Assembly (NCBI GenBank): GCA_964485095.1 | Contig: CAZAIB010000013.1 | Coordinates: 26,194-90,193 of the forward strand | DNA from: CAYNWT01 sp964485095 | Lineage (GTDB): Bacteria; Planctomycetota; Planctomycetia; Planctomycetales; Planctomycetaceae | Length of the DNA: 64,000 nt | Reading direction: 5' to 3' | Position numbers and translations under genes: made by a program | The notes under the pieces: model-generated | Told to the model about the DNA's origin: nothing | Seen by the model: only the letters and a program-made list of their open reading frames with translations | Databases searched by the model: none | Part shown: piece by piece, positions 43,584 through 53,700 of the stretch | Numbering within the stretch: position 1 is the stretch's first letter | How the letters are laid out: the number at the start of each line of letters is the position of its first letter

Positions 43584-45350
43584 CTATTTACTGGTCAACG
43601 AACAACCAGCGAACCAAAACACCTGTCCGTCATAGTTGCCGAGGTTCGTAAACGTCACGCGGCCTTTTTCATCGTCCCATGGACCAGTGAACGCGAACTC
43701 GAATTGCTCCCATTCCGTCGACACATCAAAGTTCTTGCTGGTTGAGTGTTCCCACGGTTCGTGGTTCTGCATGCAGTTCACGGCGATCGTGCTATAGCTT
43801 TTGGCTTTCGCCCAGAACTTCAAAACGTACTGCGTGTCTTTCACAATCGGCAGATCGGTTGAATGCATCTGCACATGCCAGCTTTCGTCGCCACCCGCTT
43901 CAACTTCCAGCTTCGCAGCCGGGATTCCCTTCGGGCCTTCATTCACAACCGCCATCTTCGCAGCCGCGTCTTCCAGCTGACTCAGCACCCAACCCTCGGA
44001 GCCACCGGCAAAACCACCGTTCGGCAACATCTCACCATCCGTCTTTGCGGATTTTGAACCTGCCGCGCCGCCGGAAATGTTGTAGCACAGCACGGAATCA
44101 CCTTCCCGCAGGTAAAGCCGACCGTCAGCAATCACAGGGTGAGCCCAACTTGGCAGCTTGCCACTACCGGGAACCTTGAAGCTTCCGGATTCTTTCATCT
44201 CAGCCGGGTCGGCTTTGACCAATGTCATGTGGCCACTGGTGTACCGGATGTAAAGATAGCCATCAGCAGCAGCGACGCTGGCTGAACCTTTTCCCGAACC
44301 GCGTGACTGCCACTTCACTTCACCAGTCATAAGATCCGCACAAAACGGTATGCCTTTGTCGTTCGAGTCGCCGTACAGGTAATCACCGACCAATACGATG
44401 CCGCCGTGCTTATTGTTCAAAGGTTTCTTAAGCGGGTAGATCTCTTTCATGGTGACCGAATCGCCATCGGCCACCTGACGCAACAACGCTCCACCTCGGT
44501 TGTAGCCAGCAGAAAAGAACACCAGATCGCCGCGCACAATCGGAGTTGGAATGACGGCGGTGGTCCTGTCAATCTCATACGACCACATCAGCTTCCCATC
44601 AGACGCTCGCACACCTAACGCTCCACTGCCGGTTGTCTGAACATAAACGCGAGTAGAACCGACCGTCGACGCGACAACCGATGCGTGACCAGCACCGCGG
44701 TCGCCATCACGAACGACCGACCAGACCTTCTCGCCCGTCATCTTGTTCAGCGCGACCATGGTGCTTTTTGTACCACCAGGCGTACAAATCACATTGTCTC
44801 CATCGACCAGAACCGATTCGCTGTAACCCCAGGAGTCTGCCTTCTTGCCGCCAAAATCTTTCTTAAAGTCAACTCGCCACAGTTCTTTGCCGGCAGTGCT
44901 CACACAAACCAGCTTGCCCTCTGGAGTCACAACATAGACGCGGTCCGCATCGACAGTCGGAGTACTTCGCGAACTACCCCATGACGCTCGTCGGCGGTCG
45001 TTGATTGCAGGGCCGGTCTTCGAAGCCCAAATCTGCTTACCGTTGGACGCATCGAAACAAGTCAAGTATTCGTCATCGTCGCTGGCCGTCGAAAGCCCAT
45101 TGCCGAGCGTGTATACCCTGCCCGCCGCAACAGCAACACTCGAATAGCCCTTGCCCGCACCCGTGGCTTCCCAAACCAGTTCCGGACCATCGCTGGGCCA
45201 GGCTTTCAGCAAGCCAGTATCCCTGGCAACGCCAGTACGGTCGGCTCCGCGAAATGTCGGCCAGTCATTGTCGTCAACGGCAAACGACGGCGCGACGCAC
45301 AGAAGTAGTGCGACCATCGACGTCGAAAGTGAAATGCAATTTCGGTTCAT
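43584..45350 (-). CDS. Secreted PQQ-like propeller protein with C-terminal carbohydrate-binding-like domain
   Basis: The 588-residue protein has a Sec signal (MVALLLCVAPSFA). Residues about 28-435 are a PQQ-like (outer-membrane BamB type) eight-bladed propeller: WPTFRGADRTGVA, repeats of GxVYVxTPEGKLVCVSTAGKELWRVD form, and HPVIADGRLYLREGDSVLCY. The last ~145 residues (MLPNGGFAGGSEGWVLSQLE) are a beta-sandwich of CBM4/9-like appearance (YVLKFWAKAKSYSTIAV, WEQFEFAFTGPW). PQQ binding is not implied, as most such proteins are structural or ligand-binding. It may bind glycan at the cell surface. A clear terminator follows. Confidence 0.88.
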   Translation of the reverse strand: MNRNCISLSTSMVALLLCVAPSFAVDDNDWPTFRGADRTGVARDTGLLKAWPSDGPELVWEATGAGKGYSSVAVAAGRVYTLGNGLSTASDDDEYLTCFDASNGKQIWASKTGPAINDRRRASWGSSRSTPTVDADRVYVVTPEGKLVCVSTAGKELWRVDFKKDFGGKKADSWGYSESVLVDGDNVICTPGGTKSTMVALNKMTGEKVWSVVRDGDRGAGHASVVASTVGSTRVYVQTTGSGALGVRASDGKLMWSYEIDRTTAVIPTPIVRGDLVFFSAGYNRGGALLRQVADGDSVTMKEIYPLKKPLNNKHGGIVLVGDYLYGDSNDKGIPFCADLMTGEVKWQSRGSGKGSASVAAADGYLYIRYTSGHMTLVKADPAEMKESGSFKVPGSGKLPSWAHPVIADGRLYLREGDSVLCYNISGGAAGSKSAKTDGEMLPNGGFAGGSEGWVLSQLEDAAAKMAVVNEGPKGIPAAKLEVEAGGDESWHVQMHSTDLPIVKDTQYVLKFWAKAKSYSTIAVNCMQNHEPWEHSTSKNFDVSTEWEQFEFAFTGPWDDEKGRVTFTNLGNYDGQVFWFAGCSLTSK

Positions 45351-45641
45351 TTAGCTTAGTCCGGATCTGCGAGGAACAACCAAGTATCAACAGTTGATGT
45401 TACGGCTGAAGTCCCGCCGATTCCAGGCAACGTTCCGTTGCGGTGGATTCCGGTTGGCCCGCTGGGACGTTGTTCGCCAAATCATCCATCGGCTACGCGT
45501 TTTCCCGCGCAGGCTCTCAGTCAGGCTGGCCGGTTCCTGCAGACGCCTGCAACCTGGCAAGCACCTTGGGTCGCCAACCGGCGCAGCACCAACCAACTTC
45601 TCCCACGCCTCCAACCGGATACCGATCGAACGGAACGTTCG
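45351..45641. other. Intergenic gap of 291 bases
   Basis: No gene, hairpin with T tract or RNA gene was recognised. It lies between the DUF3127 gene's 3' end and the start of the PQQ/CBM-type gene, both on the minus strand, so it may hold the latter's promoter. Confidence 0.35.
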
Positions 45642-46022
45642 TTAGAAGGGGACTTCTTCGTCGGCGCCGGCTTCGGCGGCCCAGTCGTCCGGACCAGTAC
45701 TGCCCTGCTCCTGAGCGGGTGGATTGTCTCCGCCGACCACGTTAAACGACATCGCTTCGGCGCTGAGGAAATACTTCACTTCGCTCTTCTCATCGCGTTG
45801 CCATTTTCGGCCACTGAGCCGGTAAGTCATCTCTACCTTTTGGCCGACTTTGAGATCATCAACTGTGTCGCACCCATCCTGGATGAACTCCATCGGAAGG
45901 TAGTTTGTGAACCGCCCATTGTCTTGTTCGAGCACCACAAGGCGTTTTCGGAAGCCCTTCTGCCCGAAAGTTTTGGTTTCTTCGATAACGTGGACAACGC
46001 CGGTAACTGAAGGGTTGGACAT
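45642..46022 (-). CDS. DUF3127 OB-fold protein with SSB-like acidic C-terminus
   Basis: The 126-residue product matches DUF3127 (small OB-fold, possibly nucleic-acid-binding): VTGVVHVIEETKTFGQKGFRKR, RFTNYLPMEFIQD, VGQKVEMTYRLSGRKWQ. After an acidic Gly/Asp linker it ends DEEVPF, closely resembling the DDDIPF tip through which bacterial SSB recruits RecO, PriA and other partners. That supports a nucleic-acid role, but the function is unknown. It is divergent from the giant PQQ gene. Confidence 0.85.
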   Translation of the reverse strand: MSNPSVTGVVHVIEETKTFGQKGFRKRLVVLEQDNGRFTNYLPMEFIQDGCDTVDDLKVGQKVEMTYRLSGRKWQRDEKSEVKYFLSAEAMSFNVVGGDNPPAQEQGSTGPDDWAAEAGADEEVPF

Positions 46023-46208
46023 GACTTGCCGATCTGCGAACTAAGTTGAATCGCCACCAGTGTTCTCAAAACAACAGGCATCCGTCAATCGAACGGGCTG
46101 ACAAATCCGCAGGAACATCAATTGCGGTTCACATGATCTTAAAAACCAAGGCAAGAATTCGGGCGGCCCATGCGCTAATATAGGGAACCGCACCTGGACT
46201 TCGCTTCT

Positions 46209-49200
46209 ATGTCACGCTCCGCTGCCCTTCTCGTCATTGTCGCCAACCTGCTGTGCCTGAACTCGGTCTTCGCCGATGACTGGCCCATGTGGCGGTACGA
46301 CGCGAACCGATCTGCGGCTTCGCAGGAACAGCTACCGAGTGAACTGAATCCACTCTGGTCCCGGACGTTCACACCCCGAAAGCAAGCGTGGGACGATCCC
46401 CTCAATCATGACCTAATGACGTACGATCGCGTTTTCGAACCGATCGTCGCTGGCGGACGGATGTTTGTCGGGTTCAACGATCAGGACAAACTGATCGCGA
46501 TGGACATTAAGTCCGGCAAGACGTTGTGGACCGCGTTCGCCGAAGCGCCCATCCGGTTCGCCCCGGTGGCTTACGCGGGTAACGTGTACTGCGTCAGTGA
46601 CGACGGCTACCTGTACTGCTGGTCTCAGGACACCGGCAAACAGCAGTGGCGATTCCGTGGCGGCCCCAGCGATCGCAAGGCACTTGGCAATCAACGAATC
46701 ACATCCGCGTGGCCCGCGCGTGGTGGCCCGGTGGTTCGCGACGGGCACGTCTACTTCGCGGCCAGCATCTGGCCGTTCATGGGCACGTTCATCTACTCAC
46801 TGGATGCAAAAACCGGCGACGTCGTTTGGGTCAACGACAGCACCGGCGCGCAGTACATCAAGCAACCTCACAGCGCGCCGTCGTTTGCCGGGGTGGCTCC
46901 ACAGGGATCGATGGTGGCAACTGAGAAGTATCTCGTCGTGCCGGGCGGTCGTTCGGTTCCCGCCGTGCTGGACCGCGCGACGGGAAAGCTGAAGTACTTT
47001 GAAATCAACGCAGGCGGAAAAGGCAACGGCGGCGCGACTGTGTTCGCCAATGACGAACGGTTCTTCCTGCACACACGATTGAAGGGCACACGCGCGTTCA
47101 ATTTGAAGAACGGAAAGAAGACAGCGTTCCTTACCAACGAACCAGTCTTGTGCGGCGACGTTGGCTACTCTGCCGTCACGAAGAAAAAGAAACATCTCGT
47201 TCTCGCACTGCGAGTGAACCTGGCAGACCAACCGAAAAAAAAGAAGCCAAAGAAAATCGTTACGCAGATCGTCGACGCATTAGAAAACGCAGGCAGTATT
47301 GAACCTGTTGAAGAACTCGAAGAAGTAGAAGCCAGAGACAAAGACAACCCCGACCCGCACCTCATCTGGGAAGTCGCAGCCGACGGAACCGGCGACCTGA
47401 TCCGCGTCGGAGATGAACTCATCGCAGCCGGTGAAGACGGCATCGTTCGCATTGGACCGCTAAGCGCCACGGTTCCGAAACTTGCGGGAAAGATCGCGTG
47501 CGAGTTCAAACCCGAACGGCTACTGGCCGCAAACGGGATGCTGTTTGCAGTTAGCCTTAACGGCGAAATCGCAGCGTTCGCAGACCACTCAGAACCTGCG
47601 GTCGAACACGTCGAAGTGCAAACCGTCAGAGAAGACGGAGCGACTGGCGTCATTCAACAAGAAGCCAAACAACTGGCCGATGCGGGTGATGCAGATGGGT
47701 TCGCTTTGTGGTTCGGTGTGGACGATGACCGGGACTTCGCCGTCATTGACAAACTGTCCGATTCCTTCGTCCAGGTGGCTGTCGTAGACAACGATGCACA
47801 GCAAATCCAACAGCTCCGTGCGTGGTTCGACAATCGGGGCCGCTACGGAAGAGTCACCGGCCACGTCGCGACGCCGCTGCAGTTTCTAGCTCCGCAGTAT
47901 ATCGCCAACATGGTGTTCGTCGGCTCGTCACAGGCGGAGTCCATCGCGAATGACAAAGCACAGCTTCGCAGCCTGTTTAGCAGCGTTCGTCCCTACGGCG
48001 GTGTCTTGCAACTGCTGGCCGACCCAAGCGAACACGAACGCATTGCGACGTCCATCCGCAGCATGAACCTGCCCCAGGCCGAAGTTTCAACAACCGACAT
48101 TGCCGTTGTTGTGAAACGTGTCGGTCGCATTCCTGGTTCAGACGATTGGACTCACCAATACGGTGACATTGCCAACACGGTGAAATCCGACGACAGCAGT
48201 GTCGAACTCCCGCTGGGCGTACTGTGGTTCGGCGGCACCAGCAACGCCGATGTTCTACCCCGACACGGACACGGACCGCCCGAACAAGTCATCGGTGGCC
48301 GACTGTTTATCCAGGGCCTCAACTCACTGTCCGCACGCGATGTCTACACCGGCCGCGCGTTGTGGAAACGGGAATTCAAAGACCTGGGCACCTACGACGT
48401 CTACTACGACGACACCTACAAAGACACGCCTCTTGATCCGAAGTACAACCAGAACCACATTCCCGGTGCGAACGCCCGCGGGACAAATTTTGTTGCCGCG
48501 GCCGATCGCATTTACATCGTGGAAGGCCCCACGTGCCATGTGCTGGATCCGGCGTCCGGCAAGAACCTGTTGGACATTTCTATCCCGCAGGACAACCCTG
48601 ACCAACCGAAAGAGTGGGGCTTCATCGGCGTGTACGAAGATGTGCTGATCGGTGGCGTCGGGTTCGCCAACTATCGCCAGCAACACAAGCTCACGTTTCT
48701 CACAGACAAGGTACTCAAGGGCAACGCCAGAGGTTTCGGTTCCAAGAGCTTCGACCGCGCCGCCAGCACGGCGTTGGTTGGGTTCGATCGGCATACCGGA
48801 AAACAACTTTGGCGAACCGACGCGGTCCATAGTTTCTGGCACAACGGCATCACCGCTGGCGAAGGCAAGATCTTCTGCCTCGACAAAAACCCACACGCCA
48901 TCGAGAAAGCACTTGCGCGACGCGGTAAAGCGAAACCGAAAACCTACCGCTTACTGGCCATCGATCACCAAACAGGCAAGAAGGTTTGGGAACACACCAA
49001 GTACACGTTTGGCACATGGCTAAGCTACGACGCGGCAACCGGTTCGCTACTTCAAGCCGGAGCCCGCGCGAAGGACCGTTCGCTGGCCGAAGCGTCGAAA
49101 GGCATGGCCGTGTACAAGGCGGCCGACGGTTCCGTTGTCTGGCACAAACCAGAACTCAAATACAATGGCCCCTGCATTTTGCATGGCGATTACATACTCA

Positions 49201-50657
49201 CAAACGCAAACTCGTATTCCGATTCCGCCGGCGCGTTTCGCATCTCAGACGGCGAACCGATGCTGGTCACCCATCCGGTCACAGGCAAACAGCAACCGTG
49301 GAAAATGACCAGAGCCTACGGCTGCAACAACATTATCGCCTGCGAGAACTTCCTGACATTCCGTTCCGGCGCAGCGGGGTTCTACGATCTGAAGACCAAC
49401 AGCGGCACCGGAAACCTGGGCGGGTTTAAGTCAGGCTGTACATCTAACCTGGTCGTGGCCAACGGAGTCCTCAACGCACCGGACTACACACGAACCTGTA
49501 GCTGCGCGTACCAGAACCAAACGTCACTCGCCCTGGTGCACATGCCTGAAATCGACATGTGGTCGGTTAACTACGACGCGTCGGTCCAAGTCAACAAGAC
49601 ACGTATCGAACACATCGGATTGAACTTCGGCGCTCCAGGCGATCGCCGCGATGCGGCCGGAACGCTGTGGCTGGAATACCCCGACGTCGCCGGTGACTCG
49701 CCACCGCTTTACCTTGAATTTGAAGGGCAGCCAAAATACATCCAGCAACACCCCAGCACGATGCAGCAAACTCAACTGCCATGGGTCAACGCGTCCGGAG
49801 TCACTAACTTCACACGCCTGCGAATCCACATGCGCATGGAAGAGCCGCTGGATCTCGGCAAAAACGGAATCCCGATCACACACAAAAACGACGACGCAGA
49901 ACAACGTCCAACGGGCATTGTGAACGTGACAAGTGCTGACCTGGAAATGGTTCGCTCAGGCAAAGAAGATCGCCTGGTGGGACTCCGGTTCAACAAGATC
50001 CCGCTGAAGCGCGGCGCGAACATCAAGTCCGCTCGAATTCAGTTCACAGCCGACGAGAAAACAAAAGGCGAAGCGGCGCTAAGAATTGGACTTCAGGATT
50101 CGGTGAACGCGGCGGCGTTCAGGAAGAAGAAACGAAACATCTCTGGCCGAAAGCTGCTCGACGAACAGATCACGTGGAAGCCCGCAGACTGGACTAAAAC
50201 CGGCGTCGCCAAGGTTGACCAGCGAACGCCCAATCTCGCTCCACTGCTGCAGAAGATCGTCGATCGAGACAACTGGACACCCGGCAACGCGGTCGCGTTT
50301 GTCGTTTCCGGTTCAGGAAAACGTGTGGCCGTCGCCGGCGAGTCTCGCGACAAGCCAGGAGCAAGGTTACTCATCGACGCGGATGACGTCGTGAAACTCA
50401 GCACGCCGCTCAGGAAGAAACGTTATCGAGTCAATCTACTGTTCGCCGCACTCAGAGACACAAGCGCATGCGACTTCGATGTCATCGCCAACGGCAAGCT
50501 GGTCGCAGAGAACCTCCGCCTGTCAGCGACCGCTGACCGCACGACCAGCGCCGACTTCGAAATCGATCTCAGCGACACGTTGGACATCGCATTCAAATCC
50601 CACACCGGCCAACCGGTCCTCAGCGGAATCAGCATCCGCACGATAGCGAACCAGTAG
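46209..50657 (+). CDS. Giant secreted PQQ-propeller protein with Rossmann-like insert and DNRLRE-like and malectin-like tail
   Basis: A 1482-residue protein. A Sec signal (LLVIVANLLCLNSVFA) precedes a PQQ-like propeller at about 25-470 (DWPMWRYDANRSAASQEQLP). A Lys-rich stretch lies at about 340. Residues about 490-635 look like a Rossmann/methyltransferase-like fold (FVQVAVVDNDAQQIQQLRAW, LQFLAPQYIANMVFVGSSQA). A second propeller runs from about 660 to 1105. The C-terminus has a DNRLRE/CBM96-like domain (about 1235-1394, LVGLRFNKIPLKRGANIKSA) and a malectin-like tail (YRVNLLFAALRDTSACDFDV). It is probably a cell-surface polymer-binding protein; a methyltransferase role for the insert is unsupported. 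The ATG at 46209 lacks a strong ribosome site. Confidence 0.85.
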   Translation: MSRSAALLVIVANLLCLNSVFADDWPMWRYDANRSAASQEQLPSELNPLWSRTFTPRKQAWDDPLNHDLMTYDRVFEPIVAGGRMFVGFNDQDKLIAMDIKSGKTLWTAFAEAPIRFAPVAYAGNVYCVSDDGYLYCWSQDTGKQQWRFRGGPSDRKALGNQRITSAWPARGGPVVRDGHVYFAASIWPFMGTFIYSLDAKTGDVVWVNDSTGAQYIKQPHSAPSFAGVAPQGSMVATEKYLVVPGGRSVPAVLDRATGKLKYFEINAGGKGNGGATVFANDERFFLHTRLKGTRAFNLKNGKKTAFLTNEPVLCGDVGYSAVTKKKKHLVLALRVNLADQPKKKKPKKIVTQIVDALENAGSIEPVEELEEVEARDKDNPDPHLIWEVAADGTGDLIRVGDELIAAGEDGIVRIGPLSATVPKLAGKIACEFKPERLLAANGMLFAVSLNGEIAAFADHSEPAVEHVEVQTVREDGATGVIQQEAKQLADAGDADGFALWFGVDDDRDFAVIDKLSDSFVQVAVVDNDAQQIQQLRAWFDNRGRYGRVTGHVATPLQFLAPQYIANMVFVGSSQAESIANDKAQLRSLFSSVRPYGGVLQLLADPSEHERIATSIRSMNLPQAEVSTTDIAVVVKRVGRIPGSDDWTHQYGDIANTVKSDDSSVELPLGVLWFGGTSNADVLPRHGHGPPEQVIGGRLFIQGLNSLSARDVYTGRALWKREFKDLGTYDVYYDDTYKDTPLDPKYNQNHIPGANARGTNFVAAADRIYIVEGPTCHVLDPASGKNLLDISIPQDNPDQPKEWGFIGVYEDVLIGGVGFANYRQQHKLTFLTDKVLKGNARGFGSKSFDRAASTALVGFDRHTGKQLWRTDAVHSFWHNGITAGEGKIFCLDKNPHAIEKALARRGKAKPKTYRLLAIDHQTGKKVWEHTKYTFGTWLSYDAATGSLLQAGARAKDRSLAEASKGMAVYKAADGSVVWHKPELKYNGPCILHGDYILTNANSYSDSAGAFRISDGEPMLVTHPVTGKQQPWKMTRAYGCNNIIACENFLTFRSGAAGFYDLKTNSGTGNLGGFKSGCTSNLVVANGVLNAPDYTRTCSCAYQNQTSLALVHMPEIDMWSVNYDASVQVNKTRIEHIGLNFGAPGDRRDAAGTLWLEYPDVAGDSPPLYLEFEGQPKYIQQHPSTMQQTQLPWVNASGVTNFTRLRIHMRMEEPLDLGKNGIPITHKNDDAEQRPTGIVNVTSADLEMVRSGKEDRLVGLRFNKIPLKRGANIKSARIQFTADEKTKGEAALRIGLQDSVNAAAFRKKKRNISGRKLLDEQITWKPADWTKTGVAKVDQRTPNLAPLLQKIVDRDNWTPGNAVAFVVSGSGKRVAVAGESRDKPGARLLIDADDVVKLSTPLRKKRYRVNLLFAALRDTSACDFDVIANGKLVAENLRLSATADRTTSADFEIDLSDTLDIAFKSHTGQPVLSGISIRTIANQ

Positions 50658-50797
50658 GCAACGGCGAGACAATTTGTCCGTATCGGATGTTACGCGGAAG
50701 TCGGATGTGATTTTTGAGTACACTGTGTGAGCCGCTGGATGTGGGTTCGCCCGTTCCTCCGGTCCCGCGGAATCCCAGAGGTTCCCCCAAATCCTCC

Positions 50798-53700
50798 ATG
50801 CGTACTCTGATTTATATGAAGAACGACATCATCTTCGCCCTGTTAACTTGCAGTGTCGGCATTGCGTGCGGCGCCACAATGACTGCTCAGGACGGCCAGG
50901 ACGCGGCGTCGGCAGACAAAGCGGCCTCACCTGTCAACACTCTGGTTCTCAACGAACTACTGGCATCCAACCAACGCGGACGACTGGACGAACAGGGACA
51001 GACCAGCGATTGGCTGGAACTCCACAACGCCGGCCCAGACGCGATGCGGCTGGATGGCTATCACCTCACCAACGACCCGACCCAGCTCAACAAGTGGGCT
51101 CTTCCCAACGCTCGTGTGCTGGCCGGTGGATACCTTGTTGTCTCGATGTCCGGCCGAGTGGTCGAATCGTTGTCGCCTGAAGCGCTACTAACCTCAGCCG
51201 CGTCCATTCCGCTCGAATACACGCTGGTCAACGCAGATGCCAAATGGAAGTACATCGTCCCCAGCGAACAAAACAAAGACGCGATTTCAGGATGGTTCGA
51301 ACCGGACTTCGACGACCGCGCGTTCAAGACAGGCAAGGCTGGTTTCGGATACGGCGACGAAGACGACGCGACTAATCTGCCGGAAGGCACAACGGTCGTG
51401 TTGTTGCGACATGAATTCACGGTTGATGAACCTTTGGCGTCAGACTCACTCGTGCTGCAGGTTGACTATGACGACGGGTTCATCGCGTACCTAAACGGAA
51501 CCCGCATCGCGGCAGTGAATGCCCCGCCCGAGCGACTTGGCCCGGGCATCACTTCTCGCGGAAACCACGAAGCTGGCGAACCAGAACGGTTTGATCTCTC
51601 AGCCCATGTCGGCCTGCTTCGCGAAGGGAAGAACGTTCTGGCGGTTGCCGGACTCAACACGCACCCCGGCAGTTCGGACATGTCCATCAAGCCAACGCTG
51701 GGGCTGATGCCCACCGTCAGCCACGCCAACTTTCGACTCAGCAAGAACGGAGGAACGCTGTACCTGGTCGCGCCTGACGGCACCGTTGCCGACGAAATCA
51801 CGTATCCAAAACAGCTGGCCGACCAGACGCTCGGCCGATCAATCGAAACACCATCGCGCTGGGGCTATTTCCTCACACCAACTCCCGGAGCACCCAACTC
51901 CGGGCAAATGCTGGAAGCTCCCGTCAAATCCAAAATCTCATTCGACCCCAAACCCGGCGCGCATGAAGCGGGTGTGGAAGTCAGGTTGAAGGATAAGTCG
52001 TCGGCCGATGTCGATATCCGGTTCACACGTGACGGTTCCGAACCAACAGCATCCAGCCCGCTTTACAAGGAACCATTCCGTCTCGACAAAACATCCGTGT
52101 TCCGAACCGCCGCCTTCGTCGGCAAAGAACGCGCCAGTGAGATCGTCTCAGCCACCTATCTTGTCGGCGACCGCCCACAGCTGCCGGTAATGTCTGTCAC
52201 CATGAAGCCAGAGGACTTCCTCAACGTGCACCTGACCGTCAGCGCCAGCGGCCGTAGCGGTGAACGCCCTGCTTTTATGGAAGTCTTCAGCCCGAATGGC
52301 AAACGAAAGCTGGCAACCGGCTTCGGACTGCGACTGCACGGTGGAGCCGGCCGGCGCGGGGGTCTCGACCGGAAAAAATCGTATCGAACGTACTTCCGCA
52401 AAACCTACGGTCAGGGCCTGGTTGACTTCAACCTCATCCCGGAAGCGGAACTCAAGAAGTTTGACAAGATGGTTCTGCGTTCGAGTTCCAACGATGGCCG
52501 ACCGCATGGTTCTTACATACGCGACCAGGTCATCCGCGATCTGCATCGTGACATGGGCGGCCTGTCATCGGCTGGAACATGGTACGTCCTGCTGATCAAC
52601 GGCAAGAACTTTGGCGTCTACAACGTTTGCGAACGCATGGACGAAGACTTCTTCACCGACCACCTTGGCCCTGGCCAATACGACGTGATGAAGACAGGCA
52701 ACACACTGCTAAGCGGGACCGCTGACGACTGGAACAGTCTGAGACAGTTCATCAGTTCCACAGACTTCTCCATTCAGGCCAACTACGACGCGCTGGCCAA
52801 GCGTGTCGATATTGAGAACTTCACGGCATACATGATCGTGAATCTGTGGTCGCAAAACTTCGACTGGCCACACAATAACTGGTACGCCGCTCGCAGCCTG
52901 CCAGACGGCAAATGGATCTTCCTGTGCTGGGACGCCGAATGGGGATTCCTCGGCGGACCATACGACCCGTCTGAAGCCGACCCCTACGCGTTCATCGACA
53001 GCGGCGGAGCCTATGGAACCAGCTTGGCTCGAGCGATGTTCTTCGGACTGTTGGGCAACAACAACTACCGCGAATACTACCAGCAGCAGGTCCGCAAACA
53101 CCTGGCCGGAGCGCTGTCCACGGAAAACGTCATGCGGCAGATTCAACGACACCGCGACGCGATCAAGTTTGACACCCGGCAGGAGTTCGCCCAACACAGG
53201 TTCGACTTCGACCGCTGGGAAAATCAGATCAAGCGCATCGAAGAATTCGGCCGCAACGTAGGCCCGTTCTTCCAGGAAAAGACGGACCTCTACTTCGCAC
53301 ACAAACCGACGCCGAGTAGCAAGAACCGCCTCGCCATGTTCGAAGATACAGACGGCGCGCGGCATGTCGTCTACCGAGACATCAGCGGCGAACTGAAAGA
53401 AATGACGTCTGCTGCCGGCGCCACAAACTGGACGGAATCACAAATACACCCCGCACGAAAATCCGCAGGCGCCCCGACTTCGTACAGCTTGCCTGGCCAA
53501 CGACATATCCTGTTTCGAGGCCCCCAGGGACACATCCACCAACTCTCACGCGCCGACGACGCCGCTGCTGGTTCCGAGTGGGAACACATCGACCTCACTG
53601 AAACTCTGAACCAACCAGCCGCCGCGGTCGATCCATCTGTTGTCGTCGCCAACGGCGCGCCGCACATTGTCTTTGTCGATGCCGATGCGAAGCCGCGCGA

